DNA of 64,000 bases from Xenorhabdus stockiae (GTDB lineage Bacteria; Pseudomonadota; Gammaproteobacteria; Enterobacterales; Enterobacteriaceae), in the NCBI RefSeq assembly GCF_002632825.1, contig NZ_NJAJ01000018.1, positions 31,701-95,700 of the forward strand. The letters are read 5' to 3'. How positions within the stretch are numbered: the stretch's first letter is position 1; each line of letters starts with the position of its first letter. The notes under the pieces are model-generated. The model was not told the origin of the DNA. It did not search any database and saw nothing but the letters and a program-made list of their open reading frames with translations. Position numbers and translations under genes: made by a program. Of this stretch, positions 19,890 through 31,900 are shown piece after piece.

Positions 19890-20159
19890 ATGACTCCAGA
19901 ATCGGTAATGGCACTTGGTGTTGAAGCAATGAAAGTCGCATTGGCGCTGGCCGCGCCATTGCTTTTATCTGCTTTGATATGTGGTTTAGTGATCAGTCTG
20001 TTGCAGGCAGCGACGCAGATAAACGAAATGACGTTGTCGTTTATTCCTAAAATTCTGGCCGTTGTTGTCACAATTATCGTTGCCGGCCCGTGGATGCTCA
20101 ATCTGTTGCTGGATTACATGCGCACACTTTTCAGCAGTATTCCTACGATTATTGGTTAA
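19890..20159 (+). CDS. fliQ: FliQ, flagellar export gate protein
   Basis: 89 residues, two transmembrane helices (VALALAAPLLLSALICGLVI and ILAVVVTIIVAGPWMLNLLL), ATQINEMTLSFIPK between them. Exactly the family length. fliR starts 2 bases after its stop. Confidence 0.96.
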   Translation: MTPESVMALGVEAMKVALALAAPLLLSALICGLVISLLQAATQINEMTLSFIPKILAVVVTIIVAGPWMLNLLLDYMRTLFSSIPTIIG

Positions 20160-20161
20160 TC

Positions 20162-20944
20162 ATGATCCCGTTTGACAGTGAAACACTTTCCCGCCTCGTC
20201 AGTGATTTTTTCTGGCCACTGGCGCGCCTTCTGGCCTTGTTCAGCATCGCCCCGATTTTCAGCGAAAAGCAGATGCCGATAAAAGTCCGAATCGGGCTGG
20301 CATTAGTGATCACTGCCCTGCTGGTTCCTACTATTCCCTCTCCCCAAATTCCGATCTTTTCCGTTGCCGGAATTTGGGTTCTGATCCAGCAAGTGCTGAT
20401 TGGCGTTGCTCTGGGGTTAACTATCCAGATTGCCTTTGCTGTGGTGCGTCATGCCGGTGAAGTTCTGGGGTTACAGATGGGGCTATCTTTCGCCACATTT
20501 TTTGATCCGACCGGTGGCCCGAATATGCCAATCTTAGCGCGTATTCTGAATATGCTGATGATGCTGCTGTTTCTGGCTTTTGACGGGCACTTATGGATAT
20601 TATCCATTCTGGCTGATACCTTCTATTCCATCCCTATTCAGACTACCCAGTTAAATTCAAAAAGTTTTCTGTTACTGGCGCAGAGTGCCAGCCTGATATT
20701 TATCAATGGCATGATGCTGGCAATGCCACTCATTACTTTATTGTTAGTTCTGAACTTCTCGTTAGGTATGCTGAACCGCATGACGCCTCAACTTTCCGTG
20801 TTCGTAGTTGGCTTTCCCCTGACGCTGACAGTCGGCATTTTCACCCTCTCCCTGCTGTTCCCGATGCTGGTACCATTTACAGAACGGTTATTCAGTGAAA
20901 TGTTCGATCGTCTGGCAGTGATTATTAATTATATGGTGCTGTAA
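20162..20944 (+). CDS. fliR: FliR, flagellar export gate protein
   Basis: 260 residues, several transmembrane segments (LARLLALFSIAPIFSEKQMP; VLIQQVLIGVALGLTIQIAF; GLQMGLSFATFFDPTGGPNM). Start at 20162, just after fliQ, gives the E. coli length; an earlier ATG at 20090 lies inside fliQ. Its TAA is inside the loop of a terminator hairpin, so translation of the last codons and termination may interfere. Confidence 0.96.
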   Translation: MIPFDSETLSRLVSDFFWPLARLLALFSIAPIFSEKQMPIKVRIGLALVITALLVPTIPSPQIPIFSVAGIWVLIQQVLIGVALGLTIQIAFAVVRHAGEVLGLQMGLSFATFFDPTGGPNMPILARILNMLMMLLFLAFDGHLWILSILADTFYSIPIQTTQLNSKSFLLLAQSASLIFINGMMLAMPLITLLLVLNFSLGMLNRMTPQLSVFVVGFPLTLTVGIFTLSLLFPMLVPFTERLFSEMFDRLAVIINYMVL

Positions 20945-20958
20945 AGAGCACCATTTTT
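20933..20958 (+). terminator. Terminator overlapping the fliR stop codon
   Basis: ATGGTGCT (20933-20940) and AGCACCAT (20947-20954) form a perfect 8-base stem with a GTAAAG loop, followed by a T-run to 20958. The fliR TAA (20942-20944) is in the loop. Confidence 0.88.
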
Positions 20959-21315
20959 ATAAAAATATACAGTTATCTATGCTTGCCGCCACGATGCAGC
21001 TTGAAATCTATTGGGAATATGCTGTTTACTGACATTTAAATCAATCCTAATAAATACTCTCATAGCAAGTAGCAGAAAACTCTCTCCTTATAAGTTAAAA
21101 AACATAAATCAATAAGCATTGTCTATTTGTTTCGTGTTTATTTCCCATTGAATTCATTATGCTAATTTTTCATTTTTAATAAGACTATAAATATGAGAAA
21201 AGTAATGAATAACGATGCGAAACCCTTAATAAAAAATCCGTTTTTTATATTAAGTAGCACATGTTTTTTCAGACATTACAATTCTCCATTAATCATAAAC
21301 AAAAGGAGATTGTAA
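20945..21315. promoter_or_regulatory. Spacer between fliR and the exporter gene
   Basis: 371 bases with no gene: terminator tail, a half ERIC-like repeat, then AT-rich DNA that must hold the exporter promoter. The exporter ribosome site AGGAG is at 21304-21308. No clear operator seen. Confidence 0.35.
20982..21020. repeat. Half ERIC-like repeat after fliR
   Basis: CTTGCCGCCACGATGCAGC and TTGAAATCTATTGGGAATAT match the right end of the ERIC-like element at 2537-2570 (CTTGCTGCCACAATGCAACTTGAAATCCATTAGGTATA). The rest of the element is missing. Confidence 0.55.
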
Positions 21316-22653
21316 GTGATTGAAAGAATCGTCGTAAAAAAATATGTTGGATTAACTGGTATATGTATCGCAAGTTTTCTCGGGTGTATAGATCTCACCG
21401 TTGTGAATACTATTCTTCCTGCAATTGGGCGTGAATTCAATACGCCATTAAGGGAAACACAGTGGATTACCTCAATATTCATGATCGCACTTTCCGCTTT
21501 TATGGTTCCGGTTGGAACGTTAGCTGATAGTCAGGGGCGTAAAAAGATATTGATTTTGGGGTTAATTCTATTTGGAGTGGCATCATTATTTGTTGGCCTC
21601 GCAACAAATATCACCACAATCACTATTTTTAGATTTATTCAAGGGATAGGGTGTGCAATTCTCTATACTGTTTCTGGTGCTATTATTTCCTACTTATTCA
21701 ATCAGGATGAGCAAGGTAAAGCGCTTGGTATTTTATTTGGTATTAACGGACTTGGTCTGGCGATAGGGCCTATTATCGGAGGGCTGTTTGCAGGTATTGT
21801 AGACTGGCGTTACGCTTTTTTGATAAATATTCCATTTATTATTGCCAGCACTATTCTATGTATCTGGTCCGTACCCGAATATAAAACAAGTCAGATAAAA
21901 AAACTGGATATTCCCGGTTGTATTTTCCTGATCATTTTTCTAATGAGTTTAGTCAGTTATTTCTCTTTGAATGGAAATTCACTACAACAATGGAGTTTAT
22001 TATCTATTGCAGTAATATCTCTGGTTATTTTTATATGGCATGAATTAAAAACACCAAATCCCATCGTGGAATTTCATTTTTTCCGTAATATGCATTTTAT
22101 TTCAGCATTACTTGCTACGTTTTTCCTTGCTTTCTTTTACTGCATCGTTCTGCTGACATTACCTATGTTTTTCGCTGGGCCGCTGGGAAAAAATGATATT
22201 GAAATCGGGTTGTTCCTGTTACCCGCGACAATCATGTTCGCCCTAACCTCCCTCTGGATAGGAAATCACAGTGAAAAATTTGGCCCATCCCGCGTTATTT
22301 TAGCTGGCTTACTATTATTTGTCGTTGCTGCAATTTTGCTTGCGTTTGCATCAACTCAGGTAAATGCCTGGTGGTTTATTGCTCCATTAATGCTATTTGG
22401 CATGGGATGGGGGTCAATCCTTGGGCCATCGACACTTATTGCACTGAGCGCCTTACCTCGTGAACAAGCAGCCATTGCTATGGGAACCTCATGGACTCTC
22501 CATAATGTTGGAGGAGCCTGCGGTATCGCTTTTGCTGTATTTTTATTAGCCCGTTTTGATGCTTTAGCTCAAGGCTATCAGGTTCTGATGTTACTTTTAG
22601 CTGGGCTTGCCTTGGTCTCAACCCTCATCTGCTATTCTCTGAATCGAAAATAA
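21316..22653 (+). CDS. DHA2-family multidrug/peptide exporter (MFS)
   Basis: 445 residues of a 14-helix EmrB/QacA-like drug:proton antiporter. Visible: early DLTVVNTILPAI (motif D1), VGTLADSQGRKKILILG (motif A), and GLGLAIGPIIGG (motif C, the antiporter motif). GTG start at 21316 with AGGAG 7 bases upstream. It lies 263 bases before the NRPS on the same strand and is the likely exporter of the peptide or a self-protection pump. A GC-rich hairpin without T-run (22661-22679) lies between them. Confidence 0.85.
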   Translation: MIERIVVKKYVGLTGICIASFLGCIDLTVVNTILPAIGREFNTPLRETQWITSIFMIALSAFMVPVGTLADSQGRKKILILGLILFGVASLFVGLATNITTITIFRFIQGIGCAILYTVSGAIISYLFNQDEQGKALGILFGINGLGLAIGPIIGGLFAGIVDWRYAFLINIPFIIASTILCIWSVPEYKTSQIKKLDIPGCIFLIIFLMSLVSYFSLNGNSLQQWSLLSIAVISLVIFIWHELKTPNPIVEFHFFRNMHFISALLATFFLAFFYCIVLLTLPMFFAGPLGKNDIEIGLFLLPATIMFALTSLWIGNHSEKFGPSRVILAGLLLFVVAAILLAFASTQVNAWWFIAPLMLFGMGWGSILGPSTLIALSALPREQAAIAMGTSWTLHNVGGACGIAFAVFLLARFDALAQGYQVLMLLLAGLALVSTLICYSLNRK

Positions 22654-22916
22654 CTTCTGGGGCTCGCTTTGCCCGAGCCTCACTCATCACAGTACCTACA
22701 CTTAAAATTAACTTTTCTTCAACAAAAAATATCGACATCTGATATTAATTTCAGTTAATTTAATTTTCTGAAGTTATAGTTCATTAAGTATTTTACATGG
22801 ATATCGTCATCCAGCCTTATTATATTCCTTTGCATCAAGGTTAGCCTAAGGCGATATACATCTATTTTTCAAATGGATAAGAATTAAAGTCGGACTCTTA
22901 TCAAGGAGAAATGAGA

Positions 22917-25900
22917 ATGTTACATGAGAACTCTTCACAAATTACCTCAGCAATTCGTGATAAGCATCAACCTATTTCGAATACCTATCCTCTTAGCTCT
23001 CCTCAGCAGGCCATCTGGTTTGATCAGGCTCTTCGGCCTGACTCTTACGACTACCATATCAACATATTTATCTGTGTCGAAGGTGAGTTGAATGAAGAAA
23101 TATTTGTCCGCGCCTTTGAACAGGTTGTTTATAGTAATGATTCTCTGAATCTGCAATTTATCAGTACACACGGCTTACCCGCGCAAAAGGTTGTCAGGCA
23201 ACAATCTATTACCATGGATATCCTCGATTTTTCATCATATTCTGATGCAGAAATCCGAGCGAAAGAGCATATAAATGCTCAGTTGATACAGCCATTTAAA
23301 CTGGATGATGTGCTGTGGCGAGCCAGTTTACTGCGAATAAGCAATACCTGCCGATATTGGCAGTTTTGCTGCCATCATTTGATTATTGATGGTGCAGGTA
23401 TGTTCATATTCTCTGAAAAACTTCTCGATACCTATAACCGACTGGTGCAAGGGGAAATACCGGATAAGGTTGCTTTCTCTTATCTGGATTTCGTTGGAGA
23501 TGAGCTCAATTATTTTTCTTCAGAACACTATTCTCACGACATGCAATTCTGGTTACAACGGTATGAAAAATTACCACCTCCATTACTTAAACCCGTCCAC
23601 GTCAGTCATCCGTCAAGTGAGAAACCACCCGCACCTGTTGCCACACAACCCGTTATCTGGCCACTGGAACAGGCTCTTTTTAAGCGCCTAGAAAAAGCTA
23701 TAGGCGGGCGGAGACGACCACTCCTGTATTTTATGTATGCTGTTCTGGCCTGTTATTTTGCACGGACAACAGATATCAATGAAATTGTTATAGGTGTTCC
23801 CCTACATAATCGCAAAAATCCAAAACAAAGGCAGACTGTAGGGATGATTGCGGCAGTATTCCCGATTGGCATCACCATTGAGCCAGAAGATACTTTTCAT
23901 GATCTCATGGATAAAGTCGCCGCTGAAATGCAGCGTTGTCATAAACACCAACGTTTCCCGATTGTAGAACTTAACCGACAACGCCATTCCCGGCAAAAAG
24001 CGGAGAATACGAAGTTATTTCATATCACCTTATCTCTGGAATCGATTGAAGTTAATTTGGGAATAGAAGGACAGGATACCAAAATCAAGCTTTTTGACAT
24101 GCAGTCCGGGATACCTTATCCACTAACTGTAAAAATAAAGCAATATACAAATATAGCCTGCTCTAATAATACCCCCCCTCCTATTTCCATTGAGCTCCAT
24201 GCTTCTCCTGATTATCTGAGCCATCAGGAACTCATAACACTCCGCTCCCGCCTTGCCGTTCTGTTTGATGCCGCTCTCACTACACTGGAAACACCCTCCC
24301 TAAAAAATACGAAAATAGTTAACCTGCCTATTCTGTCCGATATCGAGCGTCAGCAGGTATTAGTGGATTTCAACACCACTCAGGCGAAATTTCAGCAGGA
24401 TGCCCTGATTCATCAGTTGTTCGAAGCACAAGTACAACGCACTCCAAATGCGATTGCTTTGGTTTTTGAAAACCAGTCATTAACCTATGCCGAGCTGAAT
24501 AAACGAGCTAATCGTCTGGCACACCACCTGATTACGCTTGGTATCCGGCCTGATGATCGTGTCGCTATTTGTATTGAACGCAGTCTGGAAATGATGGTCG
24601 GGTTATTGGGGATCCTCAAGGCTGGTGGTGCCTTTGTGCCCCTCGATCCGGCTTATCCGAGCAACAGGCTGATATATATGTTCAATGATGCAGAGCCTGT
24701 CGCGCTGGTGACTCAATCAGCAATAACAGAAAAATGGAATAAGAACCTGCCAACCATACTGCTTGATAACCCGCCATATTCAGTTTTAGATGAAAACTCG
24801 GCAGAAAACCCGAATATTCAGGCACTGGGACTCACCTCCCGTCATCTGGCTTATGTGATTTATACCTCCGGTTCAACAGGGCAACCAAAAGGTGTCATGG
24901 TTGAGCATCGCAGCCTGTGTAATCTGCTTACAACTCAGCAGAATCTTAACATCACGCCAGAAAGCCGGCTTTTACAATTTGCCTCAAATAGTTTCGATGC
25001 CTGTATTTGGGAATGCGGCATGGCATTACTGGCCGGAGCGCGTCTCTACCTCGCCAGACGGGAAGACCTTCTGCCCGGAAAAATCCTGTCTCATTATTTA
25101 GAAACTCATGCCATTACTTTTGCACTGTTATCCCCCAGTGTACTGGCGACAATGGATTCTCTTCCTGCAACGCTGCAAACTCTGCTCGTGGGAGGTGAAG
25201 CGTGTCCGCCTACGTTGGTTAAGCGCTGGGCGCAAGGGCGACGGATGATCAATGCCTATGGCCCGACAGAAACAACTATTTGTGCCACCTTGTACCAGTG
25301 TGACAGTCAGGAAAGCAAAGCACCTCCGATCGGCTATCCCATCGCCAATACCCAAATTTATATTCTTGATAAATACCACCAGCCCGTTCCTCCAAATATT
25401 ACAGGAGAGATTTATATCACTGGTGCCTGTGTTGCCCGTGGCTATCTGAACCGTCCCGAACTGACTGCCGAACGTTTCCTCGCCGATCCGTTTTCTGCTG
25501 ATAGCGGGGCTCGTATGTATAAAACCGGCGATCTGGGACGGTGGCTGCCAGACGGTAGAATTGAGTATCTCGGCCGCAATGATTTTCAAATTAAATTGCG
25601 TGGCCTGCGTATTGAGCTGGGTGAAATCGAGGCGAGGCTACATCAGTGTGATGGCGTACACGAAGCCGTGGTACTGCCTTATGACAATACTTCTTGTGAG
25701 GCGCTTGCCGATCAAGACGCACCGGATGAACATAGTTCAGTATCAAAACATCTGGTTGCCTACCTGCTGCCTGAAACCAATGCCAGACTGGAACCCATGG
25801 CGCTACGGCAACAACTCTCGCAACACCTTGCAGAATATATGATACCCAGCGCCTTTGTGACACTTGATGCTTTTCCTCTGACTCCCAGTGGAAAATTGGA

Positions 25901-28900
25901 TAGACAAGCTCTGCCCAAACCCGATCACACTTCAATCGTCACACGCAGTTATCAGGCTCCCGTAGGAGAGCTTGAAACAGCGCTGAGCCAACTCTGGCAA
26001 AAATTGCTCGGAGTGAAATATATCAGCCGCTACGATCACTTTTTCGAACTGGGCGGGCACTCACTATTAGCGGTGAGTCTGATAGAGCAACTAGGGAATA
26101 TGGGCTGGGTCATCAGCATCCAGACTGTATTCGCTAAACCAGTACTGAATGAGATGGCTCAAGCGATACTCTCAGCTCAGCAGTATGCCACTCAGGGAAA
26201 TATGAAGCAGGAACACATACCTGCATTCACTGTACCCGCTAATCTCATTCCTGACGGCTGCACTGCCCTTACTCCCGACATGCTGACTCTGGTTTCTCTG
26301 TCTCAGCATGAGATTGATACCATTACTGCTGCCATTCCCGGAGGCGCGGCCAATATTCAGGATATTTATCCGCTCACTCCGCTACAGGAAGGGATTTTGT
26401 TCCATTATCTGTTGCAGCAACAGGGCGATACTTACCTGCTACGCAATTTGCTTGCCTTTGACAGCCGTGAACGACTGGACAGCTTTTTGTCAGCCTTACA
26501 ACAGGTTATTAATCGTCACGATATTCTGCATACTTCTATCTTCTGGCAAGGATTGGAACAACCCGTTCAGGTTGTCTGGCGTCAGGCTCTTCTGAGTATT
26601 AAGACATTTTCGCCAAATCGTCATTTAACAAATAGTGAATCGGATATTCCTGAACAATTACGGGCACACACTGATCCTCATCAGTATCGCCTTAATATCA
26701 GTCAGGCTCCGTTATTCTCTGCTGACATTGTTTATGATCCATTACGTGATGAATGGTTACTGGCATTGTGTATCCATCACTTAGCCTGTGATCATGTAAC
26801 ACTGGAAAGTATCATTAATGAAATCAGCGCATTATTAGACAGTCATGCTCAAGAACTGTCTCCGGTATTACCTTACCGCAACTTTGTTGCCCAAGCCCTG
26901 AATGTTCCGGCCTCAGCTCATGAAGACTATTTTCGTGAAGTCCTCTCTGATGTGGAGGAACCAACGGTATCTTTCGGGATACTGGATGTTCATAGCGGAA
27001 ATAAAGAAATCGCAGAGGCCAGACAATCTATTGATGCCAAATTAGCCAAAGCTATCCGTACACAGGCCAAACGTCAGGGAATAAGCCCCAGTATCCTGTT
27101 TCATACCGCGCTGGCTATGGTTCTGGCAAAAGTCAGCGGGCGCGATGATGTCGTATTCGGCACGGTTTTATTAGGGCGAATGCAGGGTAGCACCGGTATC
27201 AATCAGGCGATGGGTTTGCTTATCAATACCCTGCCTATCCGGGTTAAACTGGCGAATAACAGCGTACAGGCGACTATTCAGGAAACCAGCCACAACCTGA
27301 TAAGATTGCTTGAACACGAGCAGGCCACTCTGACACAGGCTCAGAACTGTAGCGGCGTTGCGCCCTCTGTATCGCTCTTCAACACCCTGCTTAATTATCG
27401 TCATAGTCAGTCGAATTTCACTTTTAATAAATGGGAAGGGATTCGTTTGCTGATGCAGGAAGAGAGAATTAACTATCCGTTTGGTCTGTTTGTGGATGAC
27501 TGGGGCGATGGATTCAGTCTGGTTGCTCAGAGCGTATCAGATATAGAACCCGTTCGTCTGATCAACTATATGACCACCGCTCTGACGGGGTTGGTCAATG
27601 CGCTGGAAACCGCACCCCACCAGCCAATTCTGAATATTTCGATTTTGCCAGCCAGAGAGCGTCAACAACTGCTGGTGGATTTCAACACAACACAATCCTA
27701 TCAGGAAACACAAAATTACCCGAATTTGGTATTTCCTCTCCATACAGCTACCGTTTCCCAGCAAAAATTTATTCATCAGTCAATTGAAAAACAGGCTCAG
27801 CATATGCCTGATGCAATTGCGGTGATCTTTGAAGAACAGTCATTAAGTTATGCCGAACTAAACCGTCAGGCCAATCGGATTGCTCATTATCTGCTGACCC
27901 TCGGTGTACGTCCTGACAATCGGGTAGCCATCTGTACTGAGCGCAGTCTGGAAATGATCGTAGGATTGCTCGCAATTCTAAAAGCCGGAGGAGCTTATGT
28001 TCCGCTCGATCCCCACCAGCCAACTGAACGTCTGGCTTACATGCTTGAAGATTCGGCACCTGTTGCCCTGCTCACTCAAACACCCTTTGTTAATCTCACA
28101 AATCGGCTGACCGATAGCATACCGATTGTCAATCTGAGCAATTGTGAATGCTGTATCGCAGATATGCCAGAGAGTAATCCAAACCCTGACACTCTGGGTT
28201 TAACCTCACACCATCTGGCTTATGTGATCTATACCTCTGGTTCAACCGGTGTGCCTAAAGGGGTGATGAATGAACATCGTGCTGTGATGAATAGTTTATT
28301 CTGGGCACAAAAAACGTATCAGTTAACACCGCAAGATCGGGTTTTACAGAAAACACCATTCAGTTTCGATGTTTCGGTCTGGGAGTTATTCCCCCCTCTG
28401 ATGTTTGGTGCCCGGCTGATTCTGGCTCGTCCGGAAGGCCATAAAGATCCACATTATTTATTATCAGAGACAGAAAAACACAAAATTACCTTCATCCATT
28501 TTGTGCCCTCAATGCTACAGCTCTTTCTCAGTGCGATCCCCGCCGGTCGCTGTCTTTCGTTGCGTCATATTTTATGCAGTGGAGAAGCATTTCCTTATGC
28601 CTTACAGCAGAAATGTCTGGCCTATTTTGCCCACTGCCAGTTACATAATTTATATGGCCCGACAGAAGCAGCAATTCATGTCACTGCCTGGCAATGTGTG
28701 GCGGATCGGTATGTCGGTCGCATTCCTATCGGAAAACCCATCGATAATATCCGCATTTATCTGCTCGATAATCAGAAAAACCCGGTTCCTGTTGGTGTTT
28801 CAGGTGAGCTGTATATTGGTGGGATCGCTGTTGCCCGTGGTTATCTGAACCGCCCTGAGTTAACGAATAAGCATTTTATTTCTGATCCATTTTCTTCAGA

Positions 28901-31900
28901 TCCTGATGCCCGTCTGTATAAAAGCGGCGATCTGGCTCGATGGTTACCTGATGGTAATATCGAATATCTCGGTCGTAACGATTTTCAGGTCAAGATACGA
29001 GGTTTCCGTATTGAGCTGGGTGAAATCGAAGCGAAACTGATGCAATGTCATGGTGTACGTGAAGCGGCTGTTATTGCCCGTGAAGACGATTATCATGAAA
29101 AAGCCGCTAATTGTGAAAAAGCCGTGGGTGATAAACAGTTAATTGCTTATCTGCTTGCAGAACCTGATACACATCTTGATCCCGCAAAACTAAGAGAACA
29201 ACTCGCACAACACATTGCCGAATATATGCTGCCCAGCGCCTTTGTGATCCTTGATACCTTTCCATTAACCTCGAGTGGTAAACTCAACCACAAGGCACTG
29301 CCAATGCCGGATCAGGCTGCACGGGTAACTCGTCATTATCAGGCACCTATCGGAGCAACCGAAACAGAGCTGGCCAAAATTTGGCAAGAACTGCTAAAAC
29401 TGGAGCAAATTGGTCGTTATGACAATTTCTTTGAGTTAGGCGGTCACTCCCTGCTCGCCATCCAGTTTGCCACGCGCATACGCCAGAAACTTGCGCGGGA
29501 ACTGCCCTTACAGGAGATTTTTTCTCATCCTGTTCTGGCTGATTTAGCTGTGCTGATCGCCAATACTTCTGTGACAACTCAAACCACCATTACCGCCGCT
29601 GAACGCGACCAACTCCTGCCGCTCTCTTTCTCGCAACAGCGTCTGTGGTTTCTTACTCGCCTTAATAGCGAAATCAGTCTGGCCTATCAAATTCCGACTG
29701 TCCTGCATTTGAGCGGACATCTCGATCATGCTGCGTTTGCAACAGCACTTGACCATCTCGTCAGTCGACATGAAAGTTTACGTACCCGTTTTGTACTGGT
29801 GGATGAACAGCCTTATCAGCATATCGATAACGCGAATACCGGATTTTCTCTGACTCATCACGATTTACGCAGCTTAGATGAAACAACCCGCCTGAGCCGC
29901 ATCAACGAACTGGTTAAAATCGAAAGACAAACACCGTTTGATTTCGCCAATGAATCCATGATTCGGGGCCAGTTACTGCAACTGTCTGATAAAGAACACG
30001 TACTGATCCTGATCCAGCATCACATCATTACTGATGGCTGGTCACTGGGAATATTGCTCCGCGAACTTAGCGCGCTCTACTCCACTGCTCTGGGAGAAAA
30101 TAAGACTTCCTTGTCTCCGCTTTCTATCCAGTATGCTGACTATGCTGTCTGGCAACAAAAATGGCTACAAGGCGAGGATTTTGCTGTACAAAAAGAGTTC
30201 TGGCAAAACCAGCTTCAGGGAGCACCGGCATTACTGTCTCTTCCTACTGATTACCCACGCCCACCAGAACAAAATTACACAGGAGATCATATTCCTGTTC
30301 ACTTGAGTGCTGATTTGCTCTCTGCACTCAAAGCGCTCGGACAACGCCAAAACACAACTTTGTTTATGACATTGCTCACTGCCTGGGGAATTGTACTTAC
30401 CCGGCTAAGTGGGCAGAACGATATTGTTATCGGCACCCCCGTTGCCAATCGTTCACACAGTGAACTCGAAGGATTAATCGGCTTCTTCGTCAATACCCTG
30501 CCTTTACGTATCGAAACTGAACAGCGTCACTCCGTGGCGGATTTACTCACCCATGTCCGTGAGCGCTCGCTTGCAGCTTACGCTCATCAGGAGCTGCCTT
30601 TTGAACAGTTAGTGGAAATCCTGCATCCTGAACGCAGCCTGAGCCATAACCCAATTTTTCAGGTTATGCTGGCACTGAACAATACAACCATACCATCCCT
30701 CGAATTACCGGAATTATCCGTTTCATTAATGGAACAGCCGCACAGCACCGCCTATTTTGACCTGACACTGGCACTGACCGAAACTCAGGATGGACTCAGC
30801 GGTTATCTGGAATACGCATCAAGCCTGTTTGACAGAGCAACGGTTCAACGCATCGTGGGTTATCTCACCAATGTGCTGACAGCCATGACGTTAGACGAAA
30901 CGCAGGCTATTAGCTTCCTGCCGATGTTATCGGTTGGCGAGCGTCAGCAATTATTGACTGATTTCAACAGTATTCCACCGGTTCAGTGTAATAAACCTGC
31001 CCAAAACCTTGTTACCGGTTTTTCACAGAATATGTTGATTCATCAACTGTTCGAAGAACAAGTACAACGTACACCCGATGCAACGGCAGTGATCTTTGAA
31101 GAACAATCATTGAGTTATGGCGAACTTAATCGCCTCGCCAATCAACTGGCCCACAGCCTGATTGCCTTTGGCGTTCGTCCTGACGATCGGGTGGCAATTC
31201 ATGTTGAGCGGGGTCTGGATATGATTGTTGGCCTGCTTGGGATTTTAAAAGCAGGTGCCGGTTACGTTCCGCTTGATCCGGAATATCCCGTCGAACGGCT
31301 GACATACCAGCTCACTGACAGTAAGCCCGTCATCTTACTGACCCAGAAACACCTACAAACTCGCTTACCAATACAAAATATCCCCATCTGGTTACTGGAT
31401 GATGAAACTCATCGGGATGATATGCAAAAACAATCTGCCGATAATCCTGACCGCCAGCAAACGGGAATTCAGCCACATCATCTGGCTTATATCATTTATA
31501 CCTCTGGTTCAACCGGAAAGCCAAAAGGCGTTATGCTCGAACACCGCAATGTGGTCAGCCTCATTAGCGCTCACTGTCAAATTAGTGAACCCGCTCCGGG
31601 AGATCGGGTGCTCCAGTTTGTTACCTTCGCGTTTGATATTTCAGTATCAGATATTTTTCCTACTCTGGCCTCCGGCGCTACGCTGGTACTTCGACCTTCT
31701 TATCTCAAAGTACCGGACAGCACTTTTGTCGATTTTATCCGTGCACAGAAAGTCACGATCATTAATGTACCGACTGCTTTCTGGCATCATTGGGGACAGG
31801 AGATAAAAGCCGGACGCAGCGGTTTCAGTTCTTGCATTCACACTCTGATTGTTGGGGGGGATAAAGTAGAACCCCGCTGTTTAATAGACTGGTTCTCATG

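Noticed and set aside
22661..22679. Terminator between the exporter gene and the NRPS gene
   Set aside because: A short GGCTCG/CGAGCC stem is present but no T-run follows, so I did not list it as a terminator.
25128..25589. 153-codon minus-strand frame inside the NRPS
   Set aside because: Lies opposite a conserved A-domain region; the plus-strand reading is clearly the real one.
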